In this document: positions 36,445 through 45,443 of the stretch, one piece after another
Numbering within the stretch: position 1 is the first letter of the stretch
How the letters are laid out: each line of letters begins with the position of its first letter
Source: Chitinophaga pinensis
GTDB taxonomy: Bacteria; Pseudomonadota; Gammaproteobacteria; Burkholderiales; SG8-41
Length of the DNA stretch: 56,992 nucleotides
NCBI GenBank assembly: GCA_943329075.2
Contig: CALQCM020000025.1
Span: 1-56,992, forward strand
Direction of reading: 5' to 3'
The notes under the pieces: model-generated
What the model was told of the DNA's origin: nothing
Database searches by the model: none
The model's input: the letters and a program-made list of their open reading frames with translations, nothing else
Position numbers and translations under genes: made by a program

Positions 36445-36855
36445 TTATTTTTCGGGTAGGATCGTCTGCATTTCTTTGGTCGACGCTTCCAACTGATTGA
36501 TTAGATTTACCAGCGTAGTTGGCAAGAAAGGTTTGACGATATAAGCATCGATACCGTGGCGTTTAGCCTCTGCGAGGTCTTCGGCCTCGCCATGGCCGCT
36601 GATCACCACGACCCGAAGCTTACGGTGTCGCACGTCTTTTGAAAGTGCTTCATATAGCGAGAACCCGTTGAATTGCCCGGGGAGCCCGATGTCGAGCAAC
36701 AGAATATCCGGCGGATCTTCATTGGCGATATGCAAGCCATCCAGCGCGGACCCGGCTTCGACAATATCGCGTTTGCCATTATCGATCGAGGCACGGATGA
36801 ATTTGCGCAAAACGCTGTCATCATCAACGATGAGTATTCTTGAGTTTTTCGTCAT
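36445..36855 (-). CDS. Single-domain CheY-like response regulator
   Basis: 136 residues, only a receiver domain: acidic pocket D11/D12 (IVDDD), phospho-acceptor D55 (LLLDIGLPG), the conserved Ser at 86 (VISGHG) and K108 (YIVKPF). No output domain, so it signals through protein contacts or a phosphorelay. No histidine kinase is adjacent. It stands at the edge of the AT-rich segment. Confidence 0.92.
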   Translation of the reverse strand: MTKNSRILIVDDDSVLRKFIRASIDNGKRDIVEAGSALDGLHIANEDPPDILLLDIGLPGQFNGFSLYEALSKDVRHRKLRVVVISGHGEAEDLAEAKRHGIDAYIVKPFLPTTLVNLINQLEASTKEMQTILPEK

Positions 36856-37648
36856 AATTGATTCAACCCCTTAAGAGCGCGCAACAAGATGACTCTTGTA
36901 ATTTTCTGAAAGAATTCCGCCATGCTGTATAGGCGACGATCAAGCGTATTATCCGCCGCCACGGCTGCATCGAGGCAGAAAGCAAGGTCGACGAGGGTGC
37001 CCCCCGCGGTTCGACGCATTTCCTGTCTACCTATATTCGGCGACCTAAAGTGCGATTTCGGCAGGTTTCACAACGGCAATATTGTCGAGTTAGCCAAAAT
37101 CATACCGCAGTGGCGGAATGCTGAAAATGAGGAAAATCAATAAAAATGAAAAAATACTCTACATTACTGAGACGCGCCAAATCCTGATCCGGTTTGATTT
37201 CCTAAAACTGCAAGAGATCGCGTACCACTAATGTCCGCTATGCGGCAATTCGACAGGCAGTTTCGGGTCGATTTTTTCGGCCACAACCGGCCATCGGCGG
37301 TTACGTTTGAATTTCGACGATTGCTCGACACCATGCATTAGCTTGGCGCTAAACACCTATCAAGGTAGCATTGGTTCAAACGAGAGAAACTCCCCTGCAC
37401 CCAAACTGGGCAACGCCGATGCGTTTGATCCGCGCACGGCCGAGGCTCTTCACCAGCCACGGGTTGGCGTGGCAACAGTCTGGCTGCTGCTCCCAGTCTC
37501 GTCTGAAGCTGTTTCTCGAAAACATTATCGCACGCCTGATGAAAATGCTGCTCAAAAATGGTTATCTCACCGAGATGGTGAGGGCATGCCCCATCAAGAA
37601 ATGTTCATTAAAAGCTCGTTTTCTTACGGCAGTTAAGAATAATTTAAG
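36856..37648. other. Gene-poor stretch of mixed, apparently degenerate sequence
   Basis: About 790 nt without a convincing gene. Short open frames (for example 36922-37143 and 37371-37652) show no recognisable domain. Parts near 37220-37330 have the look of decayed intergenic sequence, and similar text occurs at 36300-36400 and 40700-40860. Base composition shifts to AT-rich toward the next gene. It may be the left edge of an acquired segment; I see no integrase, tRNA or clear direct repeat. Confidence 0.5.
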
Positions 37649-37666
37649 GTGAAATTTATTTTCGTC

Positions 37667-39226
37667 ATGAATCAAAATAATCAATGTTTTATATTAGATC
37701 GTAGAAATGCAATCAAAACATACAGTGCACTTATTGCAGGCCTCTGTTTTGGGGTTGACCCAGTGTTTTCTGATGAGAGGGTTGGCAATGGGCCGCGCAC
37801 TGCACTGGTAATTGGAAATAGCAAGTATCCTGATAGTCCGCTTACCAACCCAGCTAATGATGCAAAAGCTATTAGCAAAGAGTTGACCTCGCTTGGATTT
37901 AACACATTACTTTTGATGGATGCTAATTTAAATAATATAACAACTTCTATTCAAAAATACACCGATCGCCTCAATAAAGAAAAATCAATTGGTTTTTTCT
38001 ATTATGCGGGGCATGGGGCGCAGTTGGGATGGAGAAATTACTTAATACCAATTGACGCCGAAATTGACCGGGTAGACGACATTCCTAAGAAAACATACGA
38101 GTTAAATACCATGCTTTCTGCGCTTACTGAAGCTCAGAATCCAATGAATATAATTATTTTGGATGCATGCCGTGATAACCCGTTTGGAAAGAGATTGCCC
38201 ATTGAGCAAAGAGGATTGAGTCAGTTTGATGCCCCGCCTAACTCGGTAATTTGTTACGCCACTGCTCCCGGCAACGTGGCGAGCGATGGGGCTGGAACGA
38301 ACGGATTGTTTACTGAAAACCTATTGCGCGAAATGCGTAATCCGTCAGCAAAAATTGAGGAAGTGATGAAGCGAGTAAGGCTGGGGGTAAGGGAGGCATC
38401 ACTAGGAGCGCAAATTCCCTGGGAAAGCACATCGCTTGTAGATGATTTCTATTTTATACCGCCCAGCCTGAATAAGAAAAAAGGAGAAGCCGTTCAGGCT
38501 GAAGAATATTTTGAGCAGAAGAGGGAATGGGACCGGATTAAAGATAGCAAGAATGTTCATGACTTTTATTCTTTTTTGAATAAGTATCCCAGTGGTTTCA
38601 TTACCGAACAAGCAACATTTATAATTGAAAAATTGCAAAAAGCAAAAATAACGCTACAAGCAAATAAAAATGGAGAAATCCAGAAATATGGAGAAAATCG
38701 GTTCAGGGTGGGCGATATATTTACTGGAAAAGTAGTGAATGGCATTACGGGCGAGTTAATTTTTAATACCTACAATAAAGTGGAAAAAATTGAGAACGGT
38801 CTTGTATATATTAATAACAAGACTGGAAAGCATGCAATTAGAACGCTTGATGGAGGCTTGGTTCGGATTGGGAGCGGCGTTGACGGGATGATCTTATATG
38901 ACCCACCACGACTTGATATGCCAGGTGATATTTTTGAGGTTGGGAAACGTTGGGTTGCCAGAAATACTGGTATGTACGAAGAAAGTAAGAGAACTTTTGA
39001 CCAACAAGCAACAGTAGAGATTGTTTCCTATGAACAGATTGAGGTGCCGCTTGGTAAATTTTGGGCATATAAAATCGTATTAACTTCCAATACATTTAAG
39101 CGGACGTTTTGGGCTCAATCCGGATGGGGTGTGGAGTTAAAATCAATCACAGAATGGTTTAATAAACCACGTAAAGATGTATTTGAGTTGGCCACGCGCA
39201 TTCGCGGCGAAGAAAGTGGTCTATAG
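37667..39226 (+). CDS. Caspase-like (peptidase C14) protein in AT-rich DNA
   Basis: 519 residues from ATG 37667; GTG 37649 is an alternative start. The catalytic pair of the caspase/metacaspase fold is present: H116 in YYAGHGAQ and C168 in ILDACRDNPF. The fold opens with RTALVIGNSKY. An N-terminal LDRRNAIKTYSALIAG stretch looks like a twin-arginine leader, so export is possible. After the peptidase domain (to about residue 270) comes a region with a coiled or helical linker and a C-terminal beta-rich part I do not recognise. Codon use is AT-rich, unlike the flanks. Such proteins act in cell death, defence or signalling; the role here is unknown. Confidence 0.88.
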   Translation: MNQNNQCFILDRRNAIKTYSALIAGLCFGVDPVFSDERVGNGPRTALVIGNSKYPDSPLTNPANDAKAISKELTSLGFNTLLLMDANLNNITTSIQKYTDRLNKEKSIGFFYYAGHGAQLGWRNYLIPIDAEIDRVDDIPKKTYELNTMLSALTEAQNPMNIIILDACRDNPFGKRLPIEQRGLSQFDAPPNSVICYATAPGNVASDGAGTNGLFTENLLREMRNPSAKIEEVMKRVRLGVREASLGAQIPWESTSLVDDFYFIPPSLNKKKGEAVQAEEYFEQKREWDRIKDSKNVHDFYSFLNKYPSGFITEQATFIIEKLQKAKITLQANKNGEIQKYGENRFRVGDIFTGKVVNGITGELIFNTYNKVEKIENGLVYINNKTGKHAIRTLDGGLVRIGSGVDGMILYDPPRLDMPGDIFEVGKRWVARNTGMYEESKRTFDQQATVEIVSYEQIEVPLGKFWAYKIVLTSNTFKRTFWAQSGWGVELKSITEWFNKPRKDVFELATRIRGEESGL

Positions 39227-39412
39227 TTCATTGTGGCCAATCGTTTTCTCCATTATATTTTGCAAATAGCGGCTTTGGATTAAGCGTTCTTGACCTCGGT
39301 CGATTCCGCCACTGACCGCTAAGAATCACAATAGCCCACTTGTTGAGCTATTTTATAGTGATCTGATGCGGTAATTTTATTACGCGGATTACAAGAATAT
39401 ACATGAGGCAAA

Positions 39413-40549
39413 ATGAGGCGATTGCCTTATCTATTGTTATTTTTATCTGTGCCCGCTTATTCGCAAATGCCAATGGTTGGGGATTATGCTGCTGCCCCGG
39501 ATAATTGGCTTTTAGGAAGTGGCCAAAGATGGCACTACCACACGGATGCGGCTAAAAGATCTCAAGAGATTGCTGTGCGAGAGCCCGTCGGGGATGAGGT
39601 TTCTGTTGTCGATAGGGCTAAAACAATATTAAATAATTCTTCTGCCAAAGCGATTGCCTTGATTGATGGCAATCAAATTGTTTGGGCTGGCTATAAGTCG
39701 CCCGCAAATTCAAACTCTTTATTTTTAAGTTTTAGTGTCGGCAAGACTATTACATCAATGGCGATAGGCAAAGCGATTTGTGCGGGCAAGTTATCCCTTG
39801 CAGATTCTGCTGAATATTTTGTTCCTGAGCTCAAAGACACGGATCTTGGACGCGCCACGGTTCGGCAGTTACTAGAAATGAGCTCTGGCACATCGGCTAT
39901 TAATCATGACAGCTCTATAATGTCCGCAGAGCAAGAGCGTGATATGCGCCTAGGCAAAATTAGTGTTTTAGATATCCTTAAAACACCGAAAGTCAGCGAT
40001 GCCTATCTGGGGCTATTTGGAAATAAAAGGCAGCCTGGCGAAGTGTTTAATTATCACAGCACCGATCCTTTGCTCTTGGGTATTATCTTAAACAGAGCTA
40101 CCGGAATCTCTTATGCGAAATGGGTTGAGAAAGAAGTATTAATTGCCGTTGGCATTAGTAATGAATCCGTTATTGGTCAAGACCATTTTGGTTATGGGAT
40201 TGCTGATGGCAATGTAAGAATGACCTTAGAGGATTGGGGTCGATTTGCTGTTTGGTTAAAGCAAAGCGAATCTGGCGATAGTTGCTTTTCAAATTATGTA
40301 AAACAGGCCTCTAGCACACAGATTCCGAACTCTATTAAAAGGGAGGGAAAGGCTTTTAGCGGGTATGGCTACTTAATTTGGACAGAAAATAATAGGCAAA
40401 AGAATAGCTACTGGGCCGTGGGATACGGTGGTCAGCGCATCGCTTGGAATCATAAAAATCAAAAAATTCTGATAGCGTTCTCAAATTTAGAGAATTACAT
40501 GGATGATCTTTATTTGCTATATCGAGATTGGTCATCTTTGTCGAATTAG
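39413..40549 (+). CDS. Exported class C beta-lactamase-fold serine hydrolase
   Basis: 378 residues with a signal peptide to about residue 17 (AYS-Q). The SxxK nucleophile pair is S108-V-G-K111, a Tyr-containing second motif is YHST (near residue 216), and the third motif region reads VGYGGQR. It is most like 6-aminohexanoate-dimer-hydrolase/EstB-type hydrolases, not a true resistance enzyme. Like the caspase-like gene 187 nt upstream it is AT-rich compared with the rest, which suggests common foreign origin. Confidence 0.9.
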   Translation: MRRLPYLLLFLSVPAYSQMPMVGDYAAAPDNWLLGSGQRWHYHTDAAKRSQEIAVREPVGDEVSVVDRAKTILNNSSAKAIALIDGNQIVWAGYKSPANSNSLFLSFSVGKTITSMAIGKAICAGKLSLADSAEYFVPELKDTDLGRATVRQLLEMSSGTSAINHDSSIMSAEQERDMRLGKISVLDILKTPKVSDAYLGLFGNKRQPGEVFNYHSTDPLLLGIILNRATGISYAKWVEKEVLIAVGISNESVIGQDHFGYGIADGNVRMTLEDWGRFAVWLKQSESGDSCFSNYVKQASSTQIPNSIKREGKAFSGYGYLIWTENNRQKNSYWAVGYGGQRIAWNHKNQKILIAFSNLENYMDDLYLLYRDWSSLSN

Positions 40550-40895
40550 GATTTCTTTGGCCCGCTCCTGGTCGATTTCACTCGTGTCGCTTTTTGGATG
40601 GCAAGAAAGTTGGCGGGGTATCTTTGGGCGCGTTAGTTTGTTTTATGGTGTTCAATCGCAGATCGGCGCGTCCGGGCAGATTGCCGTTGTCAGCTTTACT
40701 TGTCGCTACATCACCCGCCCCGCGATTGCCAATGAACGGCAGCTTCAGAGAACTCGACCGTCTCCTCAGGGGCGGAAGCGGTTATAGCGATTGCCAGCCA
40801 TCTGCAATCGCAGACCTTCGCCACTGATCCCCCCGCCAGGGTGAACGGTCGCCTAAATTGCGCGGTCGGCGCGTTGTGTGCGGCCGGCGCTGCGA
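40550..40895. other. Non-coding stretch at the right edge of the AT-rich segment
   Basis: About 345 nt without a supportable gene. GC content returns to the level of the flanks. The part near 40700-40860 resembles the degenerate intergenic text seen at 36300-36400. I see no repeat pair that would mark an insertion boundary. Confidence 0.45.
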
Positions 40896-41864
40896 TTAAT
40901 AATCGCCTTTGATCCCCGCGCGCTTGATCACGTCCGTCCATTTCGCGGTTTCCGTTTTGACATGCGCAGTGAATCGTTCGGGTGTGCCGCCGACGGGTTC
41001 TATGCCCAAGGCCAGCCAGCGTTCACGGATTGCCGCGGAGGCGATGACTTTGTTGAGTTCCGCGTTGAGCCTGACGACGATGGCCGAGGGTGTGCCCGCC
41101 GGTGCCATGTAACCGCCCCATGCCGTGAGCTCGTAGCCGGGCACGCCGGCTTCGGCGACGGTCGGAATATCGGGGGCGAGCGGAATGCGCCGCGCCGCCG
41201 TTACGCCGAGTGCGCGCAGGCGGCCGGCAGTGACGTGTGGCAGCACAGAGGTGACGTTGTCTGACATGAGCTGCAGGCGGCCGCCGATGATCTCGGTGAT
41301 GACCTGCTGCATGCCTTTGTACGGCACGTGCACCATGCGCGTGCCGGTCATCAGCTTGAACAACTCGATGCTCAGATGCATCGTGCCGCCGCTGCCTGCA
41401 GAGCCGAACAGCAACTGGTCCGGATTGCGTTTGGCGTAGGCAATCAGTTCCGATACCGAATTCACGGGCAGCGCCGGCGTGATCGCGATGAGATTGGGTG
41501 AGATATTCGTCAGCACCAGCATGCTGAAATCCTTGTGCACATCGTACGGCACCTTGGCGAGCAGGGCCTGATTGGTGGCGAGCGGAAACCCGCCGTAGCC
41601 GATCGTATAGCCGTCGGGCTGTGCCCGCGCAATGGCTTCAAAGCCGATTGAACTGGCGGCGCCCGGGCGGTTATCCACCACGACCTGCTGGCCGAGCAGT
41701 TTGCCGAGTTCGGTGGCGACCAAGCGCGAATTCGTATCCGGTTGTCCGCCGGCGGCGGACGGCACGATCATGCGGATGGGTCGTTCCGGATAGGCGGCGA
41801 GCGCAGGCGGAGCCGACACACAGCCCGTCAGAATGATCAACAACATGCTTGCTTCAAATCGCAT
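40896..41864 (-). CDS. Bug/TctC-type solute-binding protein
   Basis: 322 residues from ATG 41862-41864, with AAGGA seven nt upstream on the minus strand; GTG at 41865-41867 is an alternative. The leader contains ILTGC (C15), a possible lipobox, and also an ordinary ALA-A cleavage site, so it may be lipid-anchored or soluble. Family segments: RMIVPSAAGGQPD, DNRPGAASSIG, PDGYTIG, VPYKGMQQV and IPTVAEAGVPGYE. Divergent from the second SDR gene (42001). Confidence 0.92.
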   Translation of the reverse strand: MRFEASMLLIILTGCVSAPPALAAYPERPIRMIVPSAAGGQPDTNSRLVATELGKLLGQQVVVDNRPGAASSIGFEAIARAQPDGYTIGYGGFPLATNQALLAKVPYDVHKDFSMLVLTNISPNLIAITPALPVNSVSELIAYAKRNPDQLLFGSAGSGGTMHLSIELFKLMTGTRMVHVPYKGMQQVITEIIGGRLQLMSDNVTSVLPHVTAGRLRALGVTAARRIPLAPDIPTVAEAGVPGYELTAWGGYMAPAGTPSAIVVRLNAELNKVIASAAIRERWLALGIEPVGGTPERFTAHVKTETAKWTDVIKRAGIKGDY

Positions 41865-42000
41865 CACAACGTCCTTGGCTAGATCGCGCTTGCCGAATTG
41901 CGCATAATAGCCCGCCGACTTCGCTGCTCCAAGGGATCGCAGCGCGTCAGGCGCAAGACAAGTTCATCATCATTGTTGTGTGCATTGCAGGGAGACAAGA

Positions 42001-42774
42001 ATGGCAAACCAGAATCCATCCGCCGTAAGTCGCGAGCTTGCCGGCCAGGTCGCGATCGTCACCGGCGGCGCGAAGAACATCGGTCGCGCAATCTCGCTGG
42101 CACTTGCTGCGGCAGGTGCCGCCGTTGCGGTCAATACGCTGAGTTCGCGCGAAGAGGCCGCAGCAGTGGTGCAGGAAATCCGCGCGGCGGGCGGCGAGGC
42201 AGAGGTGTTTATCGCCGACATCGCGGATGCCGCGGCAGTTCGTGCGATGGGCGAAGGCGTGATCAAACGCTTCGGCAAAATCGACATCCTCGTCCTCAAC
42301 GCCTCGCAGCGCCGCGAGATCCTCTTCAAGGACATGACCTTCGAGGATTGGCGCAACACCATGTCAATCACCCTCGACGGCTCGTTTCATTGCATCAAGG
42401 CCTGTCTGCCGTCGATGCTCGAACACAAAAGCGGCAACATTATCGCCCTCGGTGGCGACGCGGTGCTGCTTGGCGGCAATCGCAAATCGCACAACACAAC
42501 GGCTAAGAACGGCCTCGTCGGACTCACCCGCGCGCTGGCGAAAGAACTCGCGGAGGACGGTATTCGTATGAACTGCGTGTCACCCGGCAGCTTTAACACG
42601 ACGCGGCCCGCCCACCGCAGCGCGCGCACCGACCCCAAAGGCAAGATCCCGCTGGGGCGCCGCGGCGAACCGGCAGAAATCGCCTCCATGGTGCGTTTCC
42701 TGTGCGGCCCCGGCGGCGGTTTCATCACTGGCCAGATTCTGCATGTGAATGGCGGCGCTTTTGTTTTTGCCTAG
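42001..42774 (+). CDS. SDR-family protein lacking the canonical Ser/Tyr (second copy)
   Basis: 257 residues from ATG 42001 (GGGAGA upstream). Strongly similar to 33882-34652: GGAKNIGRAISLAL, IDILVLNAS, ITLDGSFHCIKACLPSML. At the active site the Ser position reads ALGGDAV and the Tyr four before the Lys is Asn (N-T-T-A-K). The cofactor-binding region and the Lys are intact. Cytoplasmic. Divergent from a TctC gene and convergent with the kinase gene. Confidence 0.88.
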   Translation: MANQNPSAVSRELAGQVAIVTGGAKNIGRAISLALAAAGAAVAVNTLSSREEAAAVVQEIRAAGGEAEVFIADIADAAAVRAMGEGVIKRFGKIDILVLNASQRREILFKDMTFEDWRNTMSITLDGSFHCIKACLPSMLEHKSGNIIALGGDAVLLGGNRKSHNTTAKNGLVGLTRALAKELAEDGIRMNCVSPGSFNTTRPAHRSARTDPKGKIPLGRRGEPAEIASMVRFLCGPGGGFITGQILHVNGGAFVFA

Positions 42775-42775
42775 T

Positions 42776-42872
42776 GAAGCGCTGAATAACCCCTCCGTTC
42801 GTGGTGAGCCCTTCGACTTCGCTCGGGAGAGCCTTGTCGAACCATGAACGCAATCAACTTATTCAGCGCTTC
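42776..42872. terminator. Long palindromic element between convergent genes
   Basis: Perfect 14-bp inverted arms GAAGCGCTGAATAA (42776-42789) and its complement (42859-42872) enclose an inner, partly self-complementary segment (GTTCGTGGT...ACCATGAAC). It fills the whole gap between the convergent SDR and kinase genes, so it may act as a terminator for both; the inner segment looks like a widespread proteobacterial repeat. Confidence 0.6.
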
Positions 42873-42873
42873 T

Positions 42874-44148
42874 CTAGCTGATCACCCGCGAGATCCGGTT
42901 GTCCGCGAACGCCAGCCGGTCCACCAGCGTGTTGAGCAGTGCGCGCATGAGATGTGATTGCGCCGTATTGCCGACGCCCTTTTCCGTTTCCGCCGCACCG
43001 AGTTCGGCCACCAGTACTTCGGTAATCGCTTCGACGGTGGCATGGCGCGGTGTTTCGCCGGCCTTGATGTAACCCATTTCACCGAAGCATTCGCCGCTGC
43101 GCAAGATGCTCAGCAGGCGTCCGCTTTTGGTGACTTTGACCTCGCCCTGCGCCAGGAAAAACAGGCTTTGTCCCGGCTGATCCTCAGTGACGATTACGCT
43201 GCGCGACGGCAGGCGTGTCCAGTTCGTGCAGTTCACCAGTTCCCAGATTTCCGGTTCGCTGAAGGCTTTCAGCATCGGCATCGCGCGCAGCGCGTCGAAC
43301 TTGCTGCTATCGAGAATGGATTGATCAAAGCGGCTCAAGCGCCCGATCTTGGCGAGCTCCAGCGCGAACTCGGCCCACGTCGGATAACGGTCGGCGGGGC
43401 TTTTCGCCAGCGCCGACATCAGCACGATGTCGAGTTCGGGCGGCAGTTCGGGGCGCACGTAACTCAGGGGCGCGGGTTCTTCGTGCAGGATCTTGGTTTG
43501 CAGCTCGAGGCCGACCTGGCCGACGAAGGGCTTCTCGCCGGCGAGCAGGTGATAGAGCACGGTGCCGAGCGAGAACATGTCGCTCTGATAGGTCAGCGTG
43601 CCGCCGCGCACCTGTTCGGGCGACATATACGCCGGTGAACCGATGTCGAGGATCTGCGTGCGGTCGGTGTCTTTCAGCAGGGCGGCGCCGAAGTCGGTGA
43701 TCTTGATGTCGGTGTCGTTGAGCAACATGATGTTGGCGGGCTTGATGTCGCGGTGGATGATGCCCTGGCGGTGCGCGTAGTCGAGCGCGCCGCAGCACTT
43801 GAAGCCGATCTCGACGATTTTTTCCACCGGTGCGAGATTGCGCGAATCGGTCAGCGCGCGCAGGTTGCCGCCGCCGATGTATTCCATAGCGATATAGCTG
43901 AAGTCGTCGCCGACCGCGGCGTCGAGTATCGACACGATATGCGGGTGCGACAGTTTGCCGACGAGCGAGGCTTCGTTGAGAAACTGTGTCTGCACGGTCT
44001 TGCGCCGGTCGGGGTCGATCAGCAGGCGCTGGTCGAGCACTTTCAGCGCGACATCTTCGCGCGTGAAGCTGTCGGTGGCGAGGTAAACGGTGCCGGAAGA
44101 ACCCCTGCCGATTTCCTGTTTGAGTTCGTATTTGCCGAGCTTGCTCAT
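42874..44148 (-). CDS. Ser/Thr protein kinase fused to a cyclic-nucleotide-binding-like domain
   Basis: 424 residues. Residues 7 to about 270 are a Hanks-type kinase: glycine loop IGRGSSGTVY, K36 (VALK), HRDIKPAN with D134, DFG at 152-154, GSPAYMSPEQ. Residues about 290-405 are a CRP/cNMP-binding-like beta-roll (SVIVTEDQPGQSLFFLAQGEV, LRSGECFGEMGYI). No transmembrane segment, so it is probably cytoplasmic and possibly controlled by a nucleotide ligand or used as a docking module. The typical phosphate-binding Arg of the roll is not clearly placed, so cAMP binding is uncertain. No phosphatase gene is adjacent. Confidence 0.92.
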   Translation of the reverse strand: MSKLGKYELKQEIGRGSSGTVYLATDSFTREDVALKVLDQRLLIDPDRRKTVQTQFLNEASLVGKLSHPHIVSILDAAVGDDFSYIAMEYIGGGNLRALTDSRNLAPVEKIVEIGFKCCGALDYAHRQGIIHRDIKPANIMLLNDTDIKITDFGAALLKDTDRTQILDIGSPAYMSPEQVRGGTLTYQSDMFSLGTVLYHLLAGEKPFVGQVGLELQTKILHEEPAPLSYVRPELPPELDIVLMSALAKSPADRYPTWAEFALELAKIGRLSRFDQSILDSSKFDALRAMPMLKAFSEPEIWELVNCTNWTRLPSRSVIVTEDQPGQSLFFLAQGEVKVTKSGRLLSILRSGECFGEMGYIKAGETPRHATVEAITEVLVAELGAAETEKGVGNTAQSHLMRALLNTLVDRLAFADNRISRVIS

Positions 44149-44221
44149 GCGGTCAGTGCGGATGCCTGATTGCGAAGGAACGCCAGATTACACCGAAAGC
44201 GTCGCGGAAAACATCGACCGT

Positions 44222-45220
44222 TCAGTCGATGCGCAAACCGGCGATAGTCGGCGTGAGCTCGATGTACTTGGCGACTTCGCGCGCGAGAAAATCACGGAAC
44301 GCCGCCGGGCCGTTGCCGTCGAGTTCGAAGCCTTCGCCCGCAAGATACTCCGACACTGCGCGCGTGCGCAGGGCGCCGGCGATGGCGCCACTGAGTTTGT
44401 CGACGATGGCGGCGGGCGTGTGGCGCGGCGCCAGCACGCCGTACCACGAGGTGTATTCGTAACCGGGCGCGCCGCCTTCTGCCACCGTCGGCAGCTCCGG
44501 AAATGCGGCCGCACGTTTGGCCGTGCTCACCGCCAGCGCGCGCAGGCGGCCGGCTTTCGCATGCGGCAGCACCGACAGCGGGCCCGTGAAGAGGATGGGC
44601 GTTTCGCCGCCGACCACCGCCAGCAGCGCCGCCGAGCCTTTGTAAGCGATATGCGTGAGGTCGATCTTCGCCAGCTTCTTCAGCAATTCGCCGGCGAAAT
44701 GGCTGGTCGAACCGATGCCGGCCGAGGCGTAATTGGTCTGGCCGGGCTTCGCGCGAGCCAGCGCGATCAATTCTTGCACTGATTTCACCGGCAGTGACGG
44801 ATGCACGACGAGAATGAACGGAATTTTCGCGAACAGCGTGACGGTTTCGAAATCGTTGAGCGGATCGAACGGCAGCTTGCCACGGCGCACGCCGGCGTTG
44901 ATGGCGTGCGTGCTCGACACCCACAGTATCGTGTAACCGTCGGGCGTTGCTTTCGCAACGATGTCGGTGCCGATGATATTGCTCGCTCCCGGCCGGTTAT
45001 CGACGACGACGCGCTGGTTGAAGGTCTCGGAAAGTTTGTTGGCGAGCAGGCGTACCGTGGCGTCAGCGCCGCCACCGGCGAGCACGGGCGTGACGAGACG
45101 CAGCGGGCGGCTGGGGTAGTCCGGCGTTGCGGCGCTAGCGTGGCCGGCAATCAGCAACGTTGCAATAAGAATTATGGTTTGAGTGTGTCGAACAAGGCGG
45201 TGCATATTCAGCTTCGTCAT
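44222..45220 (-). CDS. Bug/TctC-type solute-binding protein
   Basis: 332 residues; the signal peptide ends ASA-A near residue 30 after a basic start (MHRLVRHTQ). Family segments: RLVTPVLAGGGAD, DNRPGASNIIG, PDGYTIL, IAYKGSAALL and LPTVAEGGAPGYE. It lies upstream of the kinase gene on the same strand, separated by 73 nt. A REP-rich spacer precedes it. Confidence 0.92.
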   Translation of the reverse strand: MTKLNMHRLVRHTQTIILIATLLIAGHASAATPDYPSRPLRLVTPVLAGGGADATVRLLANKLSETFNQRVVVDNRPGASNIIGTDIVAKATPDGYTILWVSSTHAINAGVRRGKLPFDPLNDFETVTLFAKIPFILVVHPSLPVKSVQELIALARAKPGQTNYASAGIGSTSHFAGELLKKLAKIDLTHIAYKGSAALLAVVGGETPILFTGPLSVLPHAKAGRLRALAVSTAKRAAAFPELPTVAEGGAPGYEYTSWYGVLAPRHTPAAIVDKLSGAIAGALRTRAVSEYLAGEGFELDGNGPAAFRDFLAREVAKYIELTPTIAGLRID

Positions 45221-45243
45221 CTTGGTGAAGAGAATTCACCCGT

Positions 45244-45299
45244 AGGGTGCGCACCGCGCACCGTTCGGCGGTGTTTCCGCGTGCGCAGTGCGCACCCTG
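45244..45299. repeat. Palindromic repeat related to 11053-11079
   Basis: Arms GTAGGGTGCGCAC (45244-45256) and GTGCGCACCCTGC (45287-45299) pair with one mismatch around a GC-rich middle. The arm sequence matches the third palindrome of the 10929-11080 cluster. Confidence 0.7.
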
Positions 45300-45306
45300 C
45301 CAATTC

Positions 45307-45433
45307 GTCATTCCCGCGAAAGCGGGTATCCCCTTCCCCCGCTTGCGGGGGAAGGTAGGATGGGGGCATCGGGCGTTTGCAAAATCAACGGCATCGATTT
45401 AACTTCCAGGCTCCCGCTTTCGCGGGAGCGACA
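45307..45433. repeat. Composite REP-like element (copy B)
   Basis: Same order as 33748-33863: TTCCCGCGAAAGCGGG palindrome, CCCCCGCTTGCGGGGG palindrome, AAGGTAGGATGGGGGC, TTGCAAAA, GATTTAAC, and a closing CTCCCGCTTTCGCGGGAG palindrome. It is slightly longer in the middle. It lies between a TctC gene and the 3' end of the hydrolase gene. Confidence 0.85.
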
Positions 45434-45443
45434 CAATATGAAA

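Noticed and set aside
37371..37652. Possible transposase remnant before the caspase-like gene.
   Set aside because: The translated text has basic, helical character but no recognisable transposase motif.
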